Source: Roseobacter denitrificans OCh 114
GTDB taxonomy: Bacteria > Pseudomonadota > Alphaproteobacteria > Rhodobacterales > Rhodobacteraceae
Reading direction: 5' to 3'
NCBI RefSeq assembly: GCF_000014045.1
Contig: NC_008209.1
Location: 4,069,098 to 4,133,097 of the forward strand
Length of the DNA stretch: 64,000 nucleotides
In this document: positions 7,286 to 14,948 of the stretch, piece after piece
Layout: every line of letters starts with the position of its first letter
How positions within the stretch are numbered: the stretch's first letter is position 1
Program-made: the position numbers and the translations under genes
Notes under the pieces: generated by a model
What the model saw: the letters and a program-made list of their open reading frames with translations, nothing else
Told to the model about the DNA's origin: nothing
Database searches by the model: none

Positions 7286-9886
7286 ATGGTCAGGTACGGG
7301 TTCACCGCTCGATTTTTGAGACTTACAGTCGCCGGCTATTTGGCCTCTGTCGTGACCGTTGCCGCCGCCGTTTGGTTTGCGTCAGCCCCGGTGCTCCAGG
7401 ACATACAAAATGATGCCAAACGGGTTCACTTGGAAACCAAGGCAAACGTTATCTCGGGCCTTTTGGATGATGTTGTTGCGCTTGGACGCGAAGCCGTATC
7501 CGATGCGAACGTCATCGCTTTTGCAACCGGTGAAAGCGTGAGGGAGCTCGAAGCAAGAACGCAGTTGTCAGGTCTCGTGAATGCAAGGCTTTTCGACGCC
7601 TCAGGACGGCTGCTGCTTGATCAGCAAACTGGCCAGACACCATCGCCATTCCTCAGAGTTGAAGGTCTGGCAGGACTTGCAGATATGGCTGCGGGAAAAC
7701 AACCCGCCGTCCCTCAGATCACATATCGCCCCGGCAGTTCGAAATTCGATGCAGTTTTTCAGATCACTATTCCATTACTCTCAAACGAAGCTGTTGTCGC
7801 CCTGCTGGTGTATGAAGCACATATGGACTTATCTGCGGTCCTCAGTGGCGCAGACAGTGTTCTGGTCACAATGCTGCTTACGCCCTTCCAAAAAGCGCAG
7901 TGGTCCGCATGGAATGATGGTGGAGAGATCATCGACGTTCGGGTCGCTGATCGCAGCTTTTTCGTCGCTTCCCCAACAGTGCGCAACGTGTTTGAGTCCA
8001 TTGGTTTTGAACTTGTTTTCACGGCAATTTCAGTAGCAATGGTCGCCTTGCTTCTGCCTTTTGCGTTGATGGCCGTCTCAGGTATGCGCGCCATCGTAAG
8101 GCCCCACAAAGACCTGCTTCAGTCACAAGATTTGCTCGCCGAAAAGCAAGGAGAATTGGAAGAACTGGCGCAAATTGCCGAAATGGCTTCAGAAAGCGTT
8201 ACGGTCACGGATGAAAATCAGCGGATACTCTGGGTCAATCGGGCGTTCACAACGATGACCGGCTTCTCCACTGAGGAAGCCGTGGGCAGAACGCCGCGAC
8301 AACTCCTACAAGGGCCAGAAACCAGCGCGGAGGCCCGAAATGAAATCAGACAGGCGGTCAAAGCACGTCGCCCCGTGCAAACTGAAATTGTGAATTATCA
8401 CAAGGATGGGTCGCGCTACTGGATCAAACTCAGCATCGCGCCTCTGATCTCGCTGCGCACCGGGGAACTTCGGTTTACAGCGATCGCAACGGATGTGACG
8501 GAATCAAAAGAAGCGCAACACGCGATCTCCGATGCGAAACGGGAAACGGAACATCAGGCGCGACACGATCCTTTGACAGCGCTGCCAAATCGCCGCTACC
8601 TCGACGAAGTTCTGGAATCCGAAGTGTGCAACTCAGCCGCTCCGCGCACCCTTATCCGGGTAGACCTGGACCATTTCAAAAACGTCAACGACACCCTCGG
8701 GCACGCTGCCGGGGATTTTGTTTTGGTGGAAGTCGCAAACTGTCTACGACGGTCGATCGGGCCAAGCGATTTGGCCGCGCGGGTTGGCGGCGATGAGTTT
8801 GTTATACTGCTCGCTGTCGATGGCGATACGAGGGCTGCAACGGCGCTGACGGAAAAGCTCCGCGTTCAACTCGGGACAGATATGGTTTTCGAGGGGAGAA
8901 CCTGCAGGATCGGGGCCAGTTTTGGAATCGCCACGGCATCCGAAGGTCTGGTCGGGAATGAGGACCTGCTCAAAAGTGCTGATGCGGCTCTGTATGTCGC
9001 CAAAGACACGGGTCGGAATACGACAACCCTTTATACCCCCGATGTTCACCATGCTGTCCTCGCGAAACGGCAGCTGTCTTCAGAGATAGAACATGGCATT
9101 GCGCGCGGCGAGTTCATAGCATTCTTCCAACCCCAGATTGATGCGCTGACAGAGGAATTGGTCGGCGTGGAGGCTCTCGTTCGCTGGTGGCACCCAACAC
9201 GCGGCATTCTTCCACCGAATGAGTTTCTGAAAGTCGCTGAACAGCTGCGTATTCTCTCCGACATTGACCGCCAGGTCTTTGCATATGGCCTCGATTGCAT
9301 GAGAATCCTGAACGAAGATGGCCTGAGAGTTCCGAAAATTTCGTTCAACGTGGGCATGCATCAACTGATGAACCCGGTCATAGACTACCTTGCGGGCCAG
9401 GTTAAGATTGGGAACACGCGCGTGTCGCTTGAGGTCCTCGAAAGTGTGCTCGTTGAGGAGGATGCGACCGGGTTCCAGACACGGATTTCAGAGCTGCGCG
9501 ACATGGGCTTTACCATTGAGGTTGATGATTTCGGTTCAGGCCATGCGTCCGTAGTAGGGCTGAAAGCGCTCAACCCCGACATCATGAAACTCGACCGCGT
9601 CCTCGTGTCGCCGGTTACGGAAAGCGCATCTGCCCGCACGCTGATCAAAAGCATGGTCGACATCGGTAAGGCACTGGGGATTTCCGTGACTGCGGAAGGT
9701 ATCGAAACTGCCGAACATGCCGCCATCATGCGTGATCTGGGCTGCGACACGTTTCAGGGCTACTATTTTGCGCGCCCGATGGACTTTGGTCAGCTTCGCG
9801 AATTCATAAAGGATGGCTATGATTCCAAGCTGGACGGGATCGCATCCATTGCCGTGCGCCGCGACCAAGCGAGCGACAACAAGTAA
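7286..9886 (+). CDS. Membrane PAS-GGDEF-EAL cyclic-di-GMP protein
   Basis: This is an inner-membrane protein predicted to make and/or degrade cyclic di-GMP. It has a transmembrane helix at about residues 12-34, a periplasmic sensor of about 200 residues, a second helix near 238-262, a PAS domain at about 295-410, a GGDEF domain at about 425-585 and an EAL domain at about 605-850. The synthase motif is intact (RVGGDEF, near residue 501). The phosphodiesterase motif is intact too (GVEALVRW), as are DDFGSGHAS and AEGIETAEH. No RxxD inhibitory site precedes GGDEF. The product is 866 residues from ATG 7286; a GTG at 7283 is also possible. It stands alone between the glycan locus and the DUF4157 gene. 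Ligand and net activity are unknown. Confidence 0.93.
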   Translation: MVRYGFTARFLRLTVAGYLASVVTVAAAVWFASAPVLQDIQNDAKRVHLETKANVISGLLDDVVALGREAVSDANVIAFATGESVRELEARTQLSGLVNARLFDASGRLLLDQQTGQTPSPFLRVEGLAGLADMAAGKQPAVPQITYRPGSSKFDAVFQITIPLLSNEAVVALLVYEAHMDLSAVLSGADSVLVTMLLTPFQKAQWSAWNDGGEIIDVRVADRSFFVASPTVRNVFESIGFELVFTAISVAMVALLLPFALMAVSGMRAIVRPHKDLLQSQDLLAEKQGELEELAQIAEMASESVTVTDENQRILWVNRAFTTMTGFSTEEAVGRTPRQLLQGPETSAEARNEIRQAVKARRPVQTEIVNYHKDGSRYWIKLSIAPLISLRTGELRFTAIATDVTESKEAQHAISDAKRETEHQARHDPLTALPNRRYLDEVLESEVCNSAAPRTLIRVDLDHFKNVNDTLGHAAGDFVLVEVANCLRRSIGPSDLAARVGGDEFVILLAVDGDTRAATALTEKLRVQLGTDMVFEGRTCRIGASFGIATASEGLVGNEDLLKSADAALYVAKDTGRNTTTLYTPDVHHAVLAKRQLSSEIEHGIARGEFIAFFQPQIDALTEELVGVEALVRWWHPTRGILPPNEFLKVAEQLRILSDIDRQVFAYGLDCMRILNEDGLRVPKISFNVGMHQLMNPVIDYLAGQVKIGNTRVSLEVLESVLVEEDATGFQTRISELRDMGFTIEVDDFGSGHASVVGLKALNPDIMKLDRVLVSPVTESASARTLIKSMVDIGKALGISVTAEGIETAEHAAIMRDLGCDTFQGYYFARPMDFGQLREFIKDGYDSKLDGIASIAVRRDQASDNK

Positions 9887-10052
9887 CAACGTCCGGGTAT
9901 CATCTGGCCGGTTCAGCAGCCCATCGAAACACGCTTTTGGCCAGCGGGGACGAACACCGCAGGCAGCCGCGAAGAAAGCGTGTCGCTCAGACCGTAAACC
10001 CCTTCAACAAGGTGCGCGAACCGACGCAGACGCCCAAGTCATCAAACACGGC

Positions 10053-10709
10053 TCACAGGTTTCTGTCGCGCGAAACGAATTGGCTCGCCTTCGCCCCCAT
10101 GACGTCAGCTTCTGTTTCGAGACGCGGATCATCATTGACGGGAGTGCCCGCAACAGATGTTGTAGGGCTCACTCTACCCTGTCTTTGCTGTACAACATGC
10201 CAAGCTTCATGCGGCAAATGTCGTTCCTGTCCGCTGGCCAGATGAATGTCATTGCCCTGCGCAAAAGCATGGGCGTTCACAGCCGCCGGTGCGGATGAAT
10301 TGTAGTGCACGTTCACACCACTGATATCGGTACCCGACAGTTGCTGAATTCCCTCCTGCAATTGCAAGGGTAGTCCCCCATCAGAAACGGCCCCCGCTTT
10401 TTCTTCGCGCTGAAGTGCCTTGCCCTGAAGCATTTCATCTTCTTCCATCTTCTGGATGGTCTTACCCTGAAGCATCTCTTCGTCTTCCATCCGCTGTATC
10501 ACCTTGCCTTGCAGCATTTCTTCGTCTTCCATCCGCTGAATGGATTGACCCTGCAAATGCGATAAATAAGCGGTTGCACTGCTTTGATCCGCTTTCCGCT
10601 GCAACGCGGCCAGCGACTTCTCTGCACTGCTGTGAGGTGACGCAGTTGTGGCCTTTTTCGGTGTGCCTGAAGATGTGTTGCTACGTTCCGACGCGAATAT
10701 TTGAGCCAT
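10053..10709 (-). CDS. DUF4157 (eCIS-core) protein with 14-residue repeats
   Basis: The 218-residue product has three parts: a low-complexity N-terminus, three and a half tandem 14-residue repeats (LQGKVIQRMEDEEM type, residues about 52-103), and a DUF4157 domain at about 113-205. That domain carries a zincin-like HEAWH motif at 167-171 and a downstream acidic LETEAD segment that could supply a third metal ligand. DUF4157 proteins are known to be strongly associated with eCIS loci, often as an N-terminal module on cargo toxins. Here no toxin domain follows. I chose ATG 10709 because AAAGGAC lies just upstream; the open frame extends to 10760 without a site. It is transcribed away from the eCIS operon, about 3 kb from it. 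Cargo, protease or loading adaptor are all possible. Confidence 0.85.
   Translation of the reverse strand: MAQIFASERSNTSSGTPKKATTASPHSSAEKSLAALQRKADQSSATAYLSHLQGQSIQRMEDEEMLQGKVIQRMEDEEMLQGKTIQKMEEDEMLQGKALQREEKAGAVSDGGLPLQLQEGIQQLSGTDISGVNVHYNSSAPAAVNAHAFAQGNDIHLASGQERHLPHEAWHVVQQRQGRVSPTTSVAGTPVNDDPRLETEADVMGAKASQFVSRDRNL
10401..10556 (-). repeat. 42-bp coding tandem repeat in the DUF4157 gene
   Basis: About 3.7 copies of a 42-bp unit encode LQGxxIQRMEDEEM-type 14-residue repeats. The units differ by a few substitutions (RMEDEEM, RMEDEEM, KMEEDEM, then a degenerate ALQREEK). The unit is acidic with a periodic LQ(G/R)K motif and is probably extended or helical. Confidence 0.85.
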
Positions 10710-11099
10710 TTGCGGTCCTTTCGTTCGTGTCACGATAACACGTAGTAATTGAAAAAACACCTATGTGTTTCGCAGGCTACCACGTTGTGCATTTACATGG
10801 TTGAAGCGGGCTCGTTTGTGCGTCAAACGCAGGCTCGTTGCAAAAGAGCGCCTGCCGGGAATTCACCGCAGAGCGATCCGTCAGCATGGTGATCATGATC
10901 AACCGCTCTTCGCCAACCTCTTTTCAATGTATCCGTTTTCATCAAAGCCACTGCACCCGCGCTACGATTTGCAAAGGGGATTCTACCCTGAATTGTTTTC
11001 TTGCGCCAAAACGCAAAAGTGCCCTACGATTGGCCAATTCTTTTTAATGCCCGTTTAATCAGTTTCATTCAAAACCATACAAATGAGAAGAAGCAAGCG
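10710..11099. other. Divergent intergenic region, 390 bp
   Basis: This lies between the DUF4157 gene (minus) and the receptor-channel gene (plus). It should contain both promoters. I see no RNA gene, no repeat copy and no open frame with a ribosome site or a recognisable product. Confidence 0.45.
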
Positions 11100-12395
11100 A
11101 TGACCCGCGCCGTCCTCTTTGTCCTGATTCTGTCTTGCGCGATTTTCACCCTCGCGCCGGTATCGCATGCTTGTCCTGATACGCGACCGGAAGGCGACAT
11201 CATCGTGGCAATGCGCGATGATGCCGAGCCATTCTCCTATTTCAAAGCGAATGGCGACCCCGCAGGCTTTGCCTATGATCTCTGGCGCAATGTCGAACGG
11301 TCCTTGTCCGTCCTCGACAGTGACGGCAGATCCGTTGCCCCTAATGTGAATTTTGTCCCCTGCAACACCATTGATGGGCAGGAAATCGGATTGGTGAGCG
11401 GTCGCATCGACGTTGTGATTGCACCGCTCACAATCACGTCCGAGCGCATGCAGTCCTATGATTTTTCCCAACAGTACCTGTCATCCGGCATTGCACTTGC
11501 ATTACCGCCGTCCAACGCAATCGACTTCTCGCAAGCCAAAGACATCGTTTCAGAAACAATCTTTCACCCGACGGTCGCCCGGGCCGTGCTGCTGTTCCTG
11601 AGTTTCAATCTGCTGATGGCATTCCTGATCCGCTGGCTTTTGTTCGGCAAAACAGCGGATGGCGAACACACAACCGCTTCGCTATGGCTGCGATCGATAC
11701 TTGAGTCGATTATTCGAACCATTGGGCTGCGCGGTGTTGGCGATGGATACAGCACAGCGATGGCAAAAGTACTTGAGATTTTTCTGGCCGTGGTCGGAAC
11801 TGCACTATCCGCGACCTTGCTGGGCGTTCTGACATCCGCGTTTGTCGGTTCTGTCGGCGGACAAAAACGGGTTGCGGCGCAAGAACTTACGGAAATGTCA
11901 ATTGCAACACTCGACTGCTCGACTTCGCAGAACCTGCTGTTGGTGGAGTATCGCAAACGTCTTCAGGACGCCGACCCTGTTTCGCCAGAAGCTGCGGCAT
12001 TGAGGACGCGTGTGGCACAACTCACTTGCCGGCCCGAGGATCCTGAGCGAGAAGACATTTCCGTTGACAATGACCCCACACTGAAGGGACATGTGACACT
12101 GGTTTCAAGCTGGCCCAAAGCTGCGAACCTGCTCGCGAAGGGCGAAGTCGACGGAGTGCTTGGTGACTGGATCGCACTCACATATCTGAGCCGTCAGGAT
12201 CAATACAGCGACAAGATATCGGTTCTGCCAAACGTTTATCGCAATGAGCCCTATGGTTGGGGAATTTCCCGCGCATCGGTCACACAAAGCATGCGGCGCG
12301 ATATTGATCGCGCGTTGATCCGCGAGATGCGCAACAGGGACTGGCGCAAAAACCTCGAAGATGAGCTTGGCACAGGCAGCGTGTCACCAAATTGA
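11100..12395 (+). CDS. Prokaryotic ionotropic glutamate receptor-like channel
   Basis: The 431-residue product starts with a signal peptide (hydrophobic run, then SHACPDT). A ligand-binding half (IIVAMRDDAEPFSYF ... GRIDVVIAPLTITSERM ... YDFSQQYLSSG) matches bacterial solute-binding family 3 and iGluR S1. Then come two hydrophobic helices with a pore-like segment between them (residues about 155-265), followed by the second half of the binding domain (WPKAANLLAKGEVDGVLGD). This split-clam layout is that of GluR0-type channels. The pore loop reads IGLRGVGDGYST rather than the potassium signature TVGYGD. I chose ATG 11100 because it puts the signal peptide at the N-terminus. The next gene overlaps or adjoins its stop, so the two are probably co-transcribed. 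Confidence 0.75.
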   Translation: MTRAVLFVLILSCAIFTLAPVSHACPDTRPEGDIIVAMRDDAEPFSYFKANGDPAGFAYDLWRNVERSLSVLDSDGRSVAPNVNFVPCNTIDGQEIGLVSGRIDVVIAPLTITSERMQSYDFSQQYLSSGIALALPPSNAIDFSQAKDIVSETIFHPTVARAVLLFLSFNLLMAFLIRWLLFGKTADGEHTTASLWLRSILESIIRTIGLRGVGDGYSTAMAKVLEIFLAVVGTALSATLLGVLTSAFVGSVGGQKRVAAQELTEMSIATLDCSTSQNLLLVEYRKRLQDADPVSPEAAALRTRVAQLTCRPEDPEREDISVDNDPTLKGHVTLVSSWPKAANLLAKGEVDGVLGDWIALTYLSRQDQYSDKISVLPNVYRNEPYGWGISRASVTQSMRRDIDRALIREMRNRDWRKNLEDELGTGSVSPN

Positions 12396-12397
12396 CG

Positions 12398-13201
12398 ATG
12401 CAGGGACATAAGCCTCCGCCGTCCGCGACGCCGCCGATCACCACTGCGGATGCGACGACACAGGCTTCTTACCACCTCTATTTTTCATCCGGCCTTTACG
12501 ACCTGCGCTATCCCAGTCCCAACCGGATCATGTGGCAACGGATTGAGCAGTTTTTGCACGCTGGTGCTGCGGTGTTGGATTTCGGTTGCGGCAGTGGTCG
12601 CTACCTGATGCGTCTGCAGGGGCGTGTTGCACGTGCCGCAGGGTTTGATGTCAGCCCGACCGCACTGGAAACAATTCGTGAGCGCGCGGCGCGGTCTGAA
12701 TGGCACGATCTGCATGTCCTCGGCCCTGACGAGGCGGATATTGCTGACCATACTAAAGCGTATGGGCAGGTGGACCTCGTGCTGTGCCTGTTTGGTGTTC
12801 TCGGGCACATTACGGATGAAACGGCCCGCGCGCAGGCCCTGCTGCGCATGCGCGAGGCTCTGAAACCAGACAGTGGCAGGGTGTTGATCTCCGTGCCCAA
12901 CAGGGCGCGCCGTTTTCGCGCCGAACAAGCCAGAAACAGAGACACCAGCGGGCTGGTGCGCTATAGTCGGCGGACAGAGGACGGTCAGAATGTCGTATTG
13001 AATTACCAGCTTTTTGACCCTGAAAAACTGGTGCAGGAGCTTGCAGCAGCGGGCTTCAACCTGCGCCGCATCGGGTGTGAAAGCGTTCTCCCCGAAAGCT
13101 GGCTTTTGCGCAATGGCCTCGCAAGAAGGCTCGATGCGCTATTGACGCCGCTGTGTCCGCCCCGTTGGGGATATGGGATTTATGCCGAGGCATCCTGCTG
13201 A
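12398..13201 (+). CDS. Class I SAM-dependent methyltransferase
   Basis: The 267-residue product has methyltransferase motif I (VLDFGCGSGRYL, near residue 57), an acidic residue after the second strand (GFDVSP), and the VDLVLCLFGVLGH post-motif region. The substrate is unknown; the overall shape is like small-molecule or lipid methyltransferases of the Methyltransf_11/25 type. The start is ATG 12398, three bases after the upstream stop; a TTG at 12392 overlapping that stop is an alternative. Nothing links it to the eCIS operon apart from position. Confidence 0.8.
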   Translation: MQGHKPPPSATPPITTADATTQASYHLYFSSGLYDLRYPSPNRIMWQRIEQFLHAGAAVLDFGCGSGRYLMRLQGRVARAAGFDVSPTALETIRERAARSEWHDLHVLGPDEADIADHTKAYGQVDLVLCLFGVLGHITDETARAQALLRMREALKPDSGRVLISVPNRARRFRAEQARNRDTSGLVRYSRRTEDGQNVVLNYQLFDPEKLVQELAAAGFNLRRIGCESVLPESWLLRNGLARRLDALLTPLCPPRWGYGIYAEASC

Positions 13202-13350
13202 GCGTGTTTATGCTGCATTCGATTTAAATCGGCCCGTGATGGCTGCGATCTGCTGGTCGTTCCGGTTTCAAGCTGACTTGTTCCACCTTCACATTCTGGT
13301 CGTACGACCTTTGCTCAACACAGTCGGAAAAAGTAGCGGCGCCAGAACTG

Positions 13351-13365
13351 AGATAACCGTTATCT
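13351..13365. promoter_or_regulatory. 15-bp palindrome, candidate operator
   Basis: AGATAAC and GTTATCT flank a single C. A short perfect dyad in the AT-rich region upstream of a large operon is a reasonable transcription-factor site, but no family is recognised. Confidence 0.3.
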
Positions 13366-13456
13366 GAATGATTTTATTACAGTTTTTTCACGCTATTATT
13401 CTTTCGCCAATCGCCGCTCGTAAGAGAAAAACGACCCTTGGTTGATGCTCAACGCC

Positions 13457-13495
13457 AAAACTCTCGTAGAAATTTAGAAAAAAACAGAGAGTTTT
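13457..13495 (+). terminator. Hairpin with T-rich tail before the eCIS operon
   Basis: AAAACTCTC (13457-13465) pairs with GAGAGTTTT (13487-13495), and the right arm runs into further T-rich sequence. It could terminate transcription from the methyltransferase gene or attenuate the eCIS transcript. The 21-base loop is long, so confidence is low. Confidence 0.35.
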
Positions 13496-13623
13496 GTTGC
13501 TTTTAAACAACTTCAGGTTACGCTACCCGAAATTTCCTTGAAAGGTGGACTGGTGTATTTTCGCCATTTGTCTCGCGCCTGCTTTTGTTTTTTCCATCTG
13601 GTGTCCGCACGGCGGTCAGCCTC

Positions 13624-14196
13624 ATGATTGACCTCACGCTGAAGCTCATCTGCGACCGGCTCAACGCGCATTTATCCGCGCTCTTTTCAGTTCCTGAAGA
13701 CCTTGTGGCAATCGGACCCCTAAATGACGCAGAAGGTAAACCGTCGGCAGAGGCGCGAAACCGGCTAACCATCTTTGTGACAAATATCGCACAGGACAGC
13801 ATGCCGAGAAATGACGCGGCACGCGGGGTTGCGCAGATTGGACAGGCACGGCCCGTCCATCTTGATATCTACTTCATGCTCGCCTCCGGTCACGACGCTG
13901 AAATCTACGAAGAGGGTTTGAAGCTGGTATCGGCGGCGCTGATGTTCTTCCAGTCGAATTCCGTCATGACCCCTCAGAATACGCCCGAGATGCCCTCTGG
14001 TATCTCGCAACTGTCAATCGACATTGCCAATCTCAAAGTTGAAGAGATCGGTCAGCTGTGGGGCAACCTTGGTGGGCGATATGTGCCATCGGTCATGTTC
14101 AAGGTCCGCTCAGTGATGATCGACGCGGGTCTGGTGAAATCCATCACCCCGCTCATCCGCGCGCCTGCAAGTTCTGCCAAAGCGGAGGCAGGATGA
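13624..14196 (+). CDS. eCIS DUF4255 protein (Afp16/Pvc16-like tube terminator)
   Basis: The 190-residue product matches the DUF4255/Pvc16 N-terminal family, which caps the distal end of the tube and sheath in contractile injection systems. Visible signs are the ICDRLNAHLSALF start, PVHLDIYFMLAS, the YEEGLKLVSAALMFFQSN helix and the IEELGQLW-type segment (VEEIGQLWGNLGGRYVPSV). I chose the ATG at 13624; the frame is open to a TTG at 13585, but the extra residues look unrelated. It heads the operon here, whereas in Serratia Afp it is last. Confidence 0.85.
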   Translation: MIDLTLKLICDRLNAHLSALFSVPEDLVAIGPLNDAEGKPSAEARNRLTIFVTNIAQDSMPRNDAARGVAQIGQARPVHLDIYFMLASGHDAEIYEEGLKLVSAALMFFQSNSVMTPQNTPEMPSGISQLSIDIANLKVEEIGQLWGNLGGRYVPSVMFKVRSVMIDAGLVKSITPLIRAPASSAKAEAG

Positions 14197-14933
14197 TGGG
14201 CTGGGACGTTTTGGCAGAACTGACGGTTGAGCATGAATATTATGCGCCCAATATGCCCCCGGTGACGCTGCGCCCGAATGATGCGCACAGCTTTGACAAG
14301 GATGGGCTGTTGCTGCGCCAGCAAGGCGGCAGAGGATTCATTCTTGCCGAGGAAGATACACCTGAATTGCCCGCGCAGGTTGCGATTGACCTGCATGCGC
14401 AAAGCACTGATGTGATCACCGTCACGGCAGGCGGAAACTGGGACAACGTCCCGCAAATCGACCTGACGACCGGGACCGATCACGCGACCCTGGACCCGCT
14501 GACGCAAGACGCGCTGCCTGCTCAAACACCCGGTCACTTGCGGCTTGCGCAGCTGAACATAGGGATCACGCCCAGATTGCATCGCAAACTGCATGTGGCA
14601 TTCAAGGCGATCGCATCGCATTGGGCCTATCACGTCATAGGCCCCGGACATGACGACGTGATGATCGAGGACCCGGACGGGCGTGTGTCCTTTTCCCCTC
14701 TGGGCGTGAGGGTGCTGCCAGACGGCAGACCGGCAAATGTCCTGCGTTCCAGCGATGCCCTGCCTGCGCGGGCGCGGCCCGGCCAGCGCTTCAGCCTTTC
14801 AAAACCCGGGCCCTTTGGTCCACGCACTCTCATTCCCGTACTGCCTGCACCGCAGCCCCTGTTCGCAACCGTACCAGCCCCTGACGGGACCGGCGCACTC
14901 ATTCAATCTGACATCTACGTCTCGATCTTTTAA
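14196..14933 (+). CDS. Unrecognised eCIS operon protein
   Basis: I do not recognise the family of this 245-residue product. It has no signal peptide or membrane helix and looks globular, with a proline- and glycine-rich C-terminal third. It lies between the DUF4255 gene and the sheath gene. The start ATG at 14196 has GGAGG seven bases upstream; the preceding ATG at 14193 is too close to that site. A part in sheath or cap assembly can only be inferred from position. Confidence 0.75.
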   Translation: MGWDVLAELTVEHEYYAPNMPPVTLRPNDAHSFDKDGLLLRQQGGRGFILAEEDTPELPAQVAIDLHAQSTDVITVTAGGNWDNVPQIDLTTGTDHATLDPLTQDALPAQTPGHLRLAQLNIGITPRLHRKLHVAFKAIASHWAYHVIGPGHDDVMIEDPDGRVSFSPLGVRVLPDGRPANVLRSSDALPARARPGQRFSLSKPGPFGPRTLIPVLPAPQPLFATVPAPDGTGALIQSDIYVSIF

Positions 14934-14948
14934 AGGAGGACCTGCAGC

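Larger units (their letters stand above)
13202..13623. other. AT-rich upstream region of the eCIS operon
   Basis: These 420 bases carry no gene that I can support and are visibly richer in A and T than the surrounding coding DNA, especially 13365-13510. They hold a 15-bp palindrome (13351-13365) and a hairpin followed by T-rich sequence (13457-13495). The operon promoter is most likely here. Confidence 0.5.
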
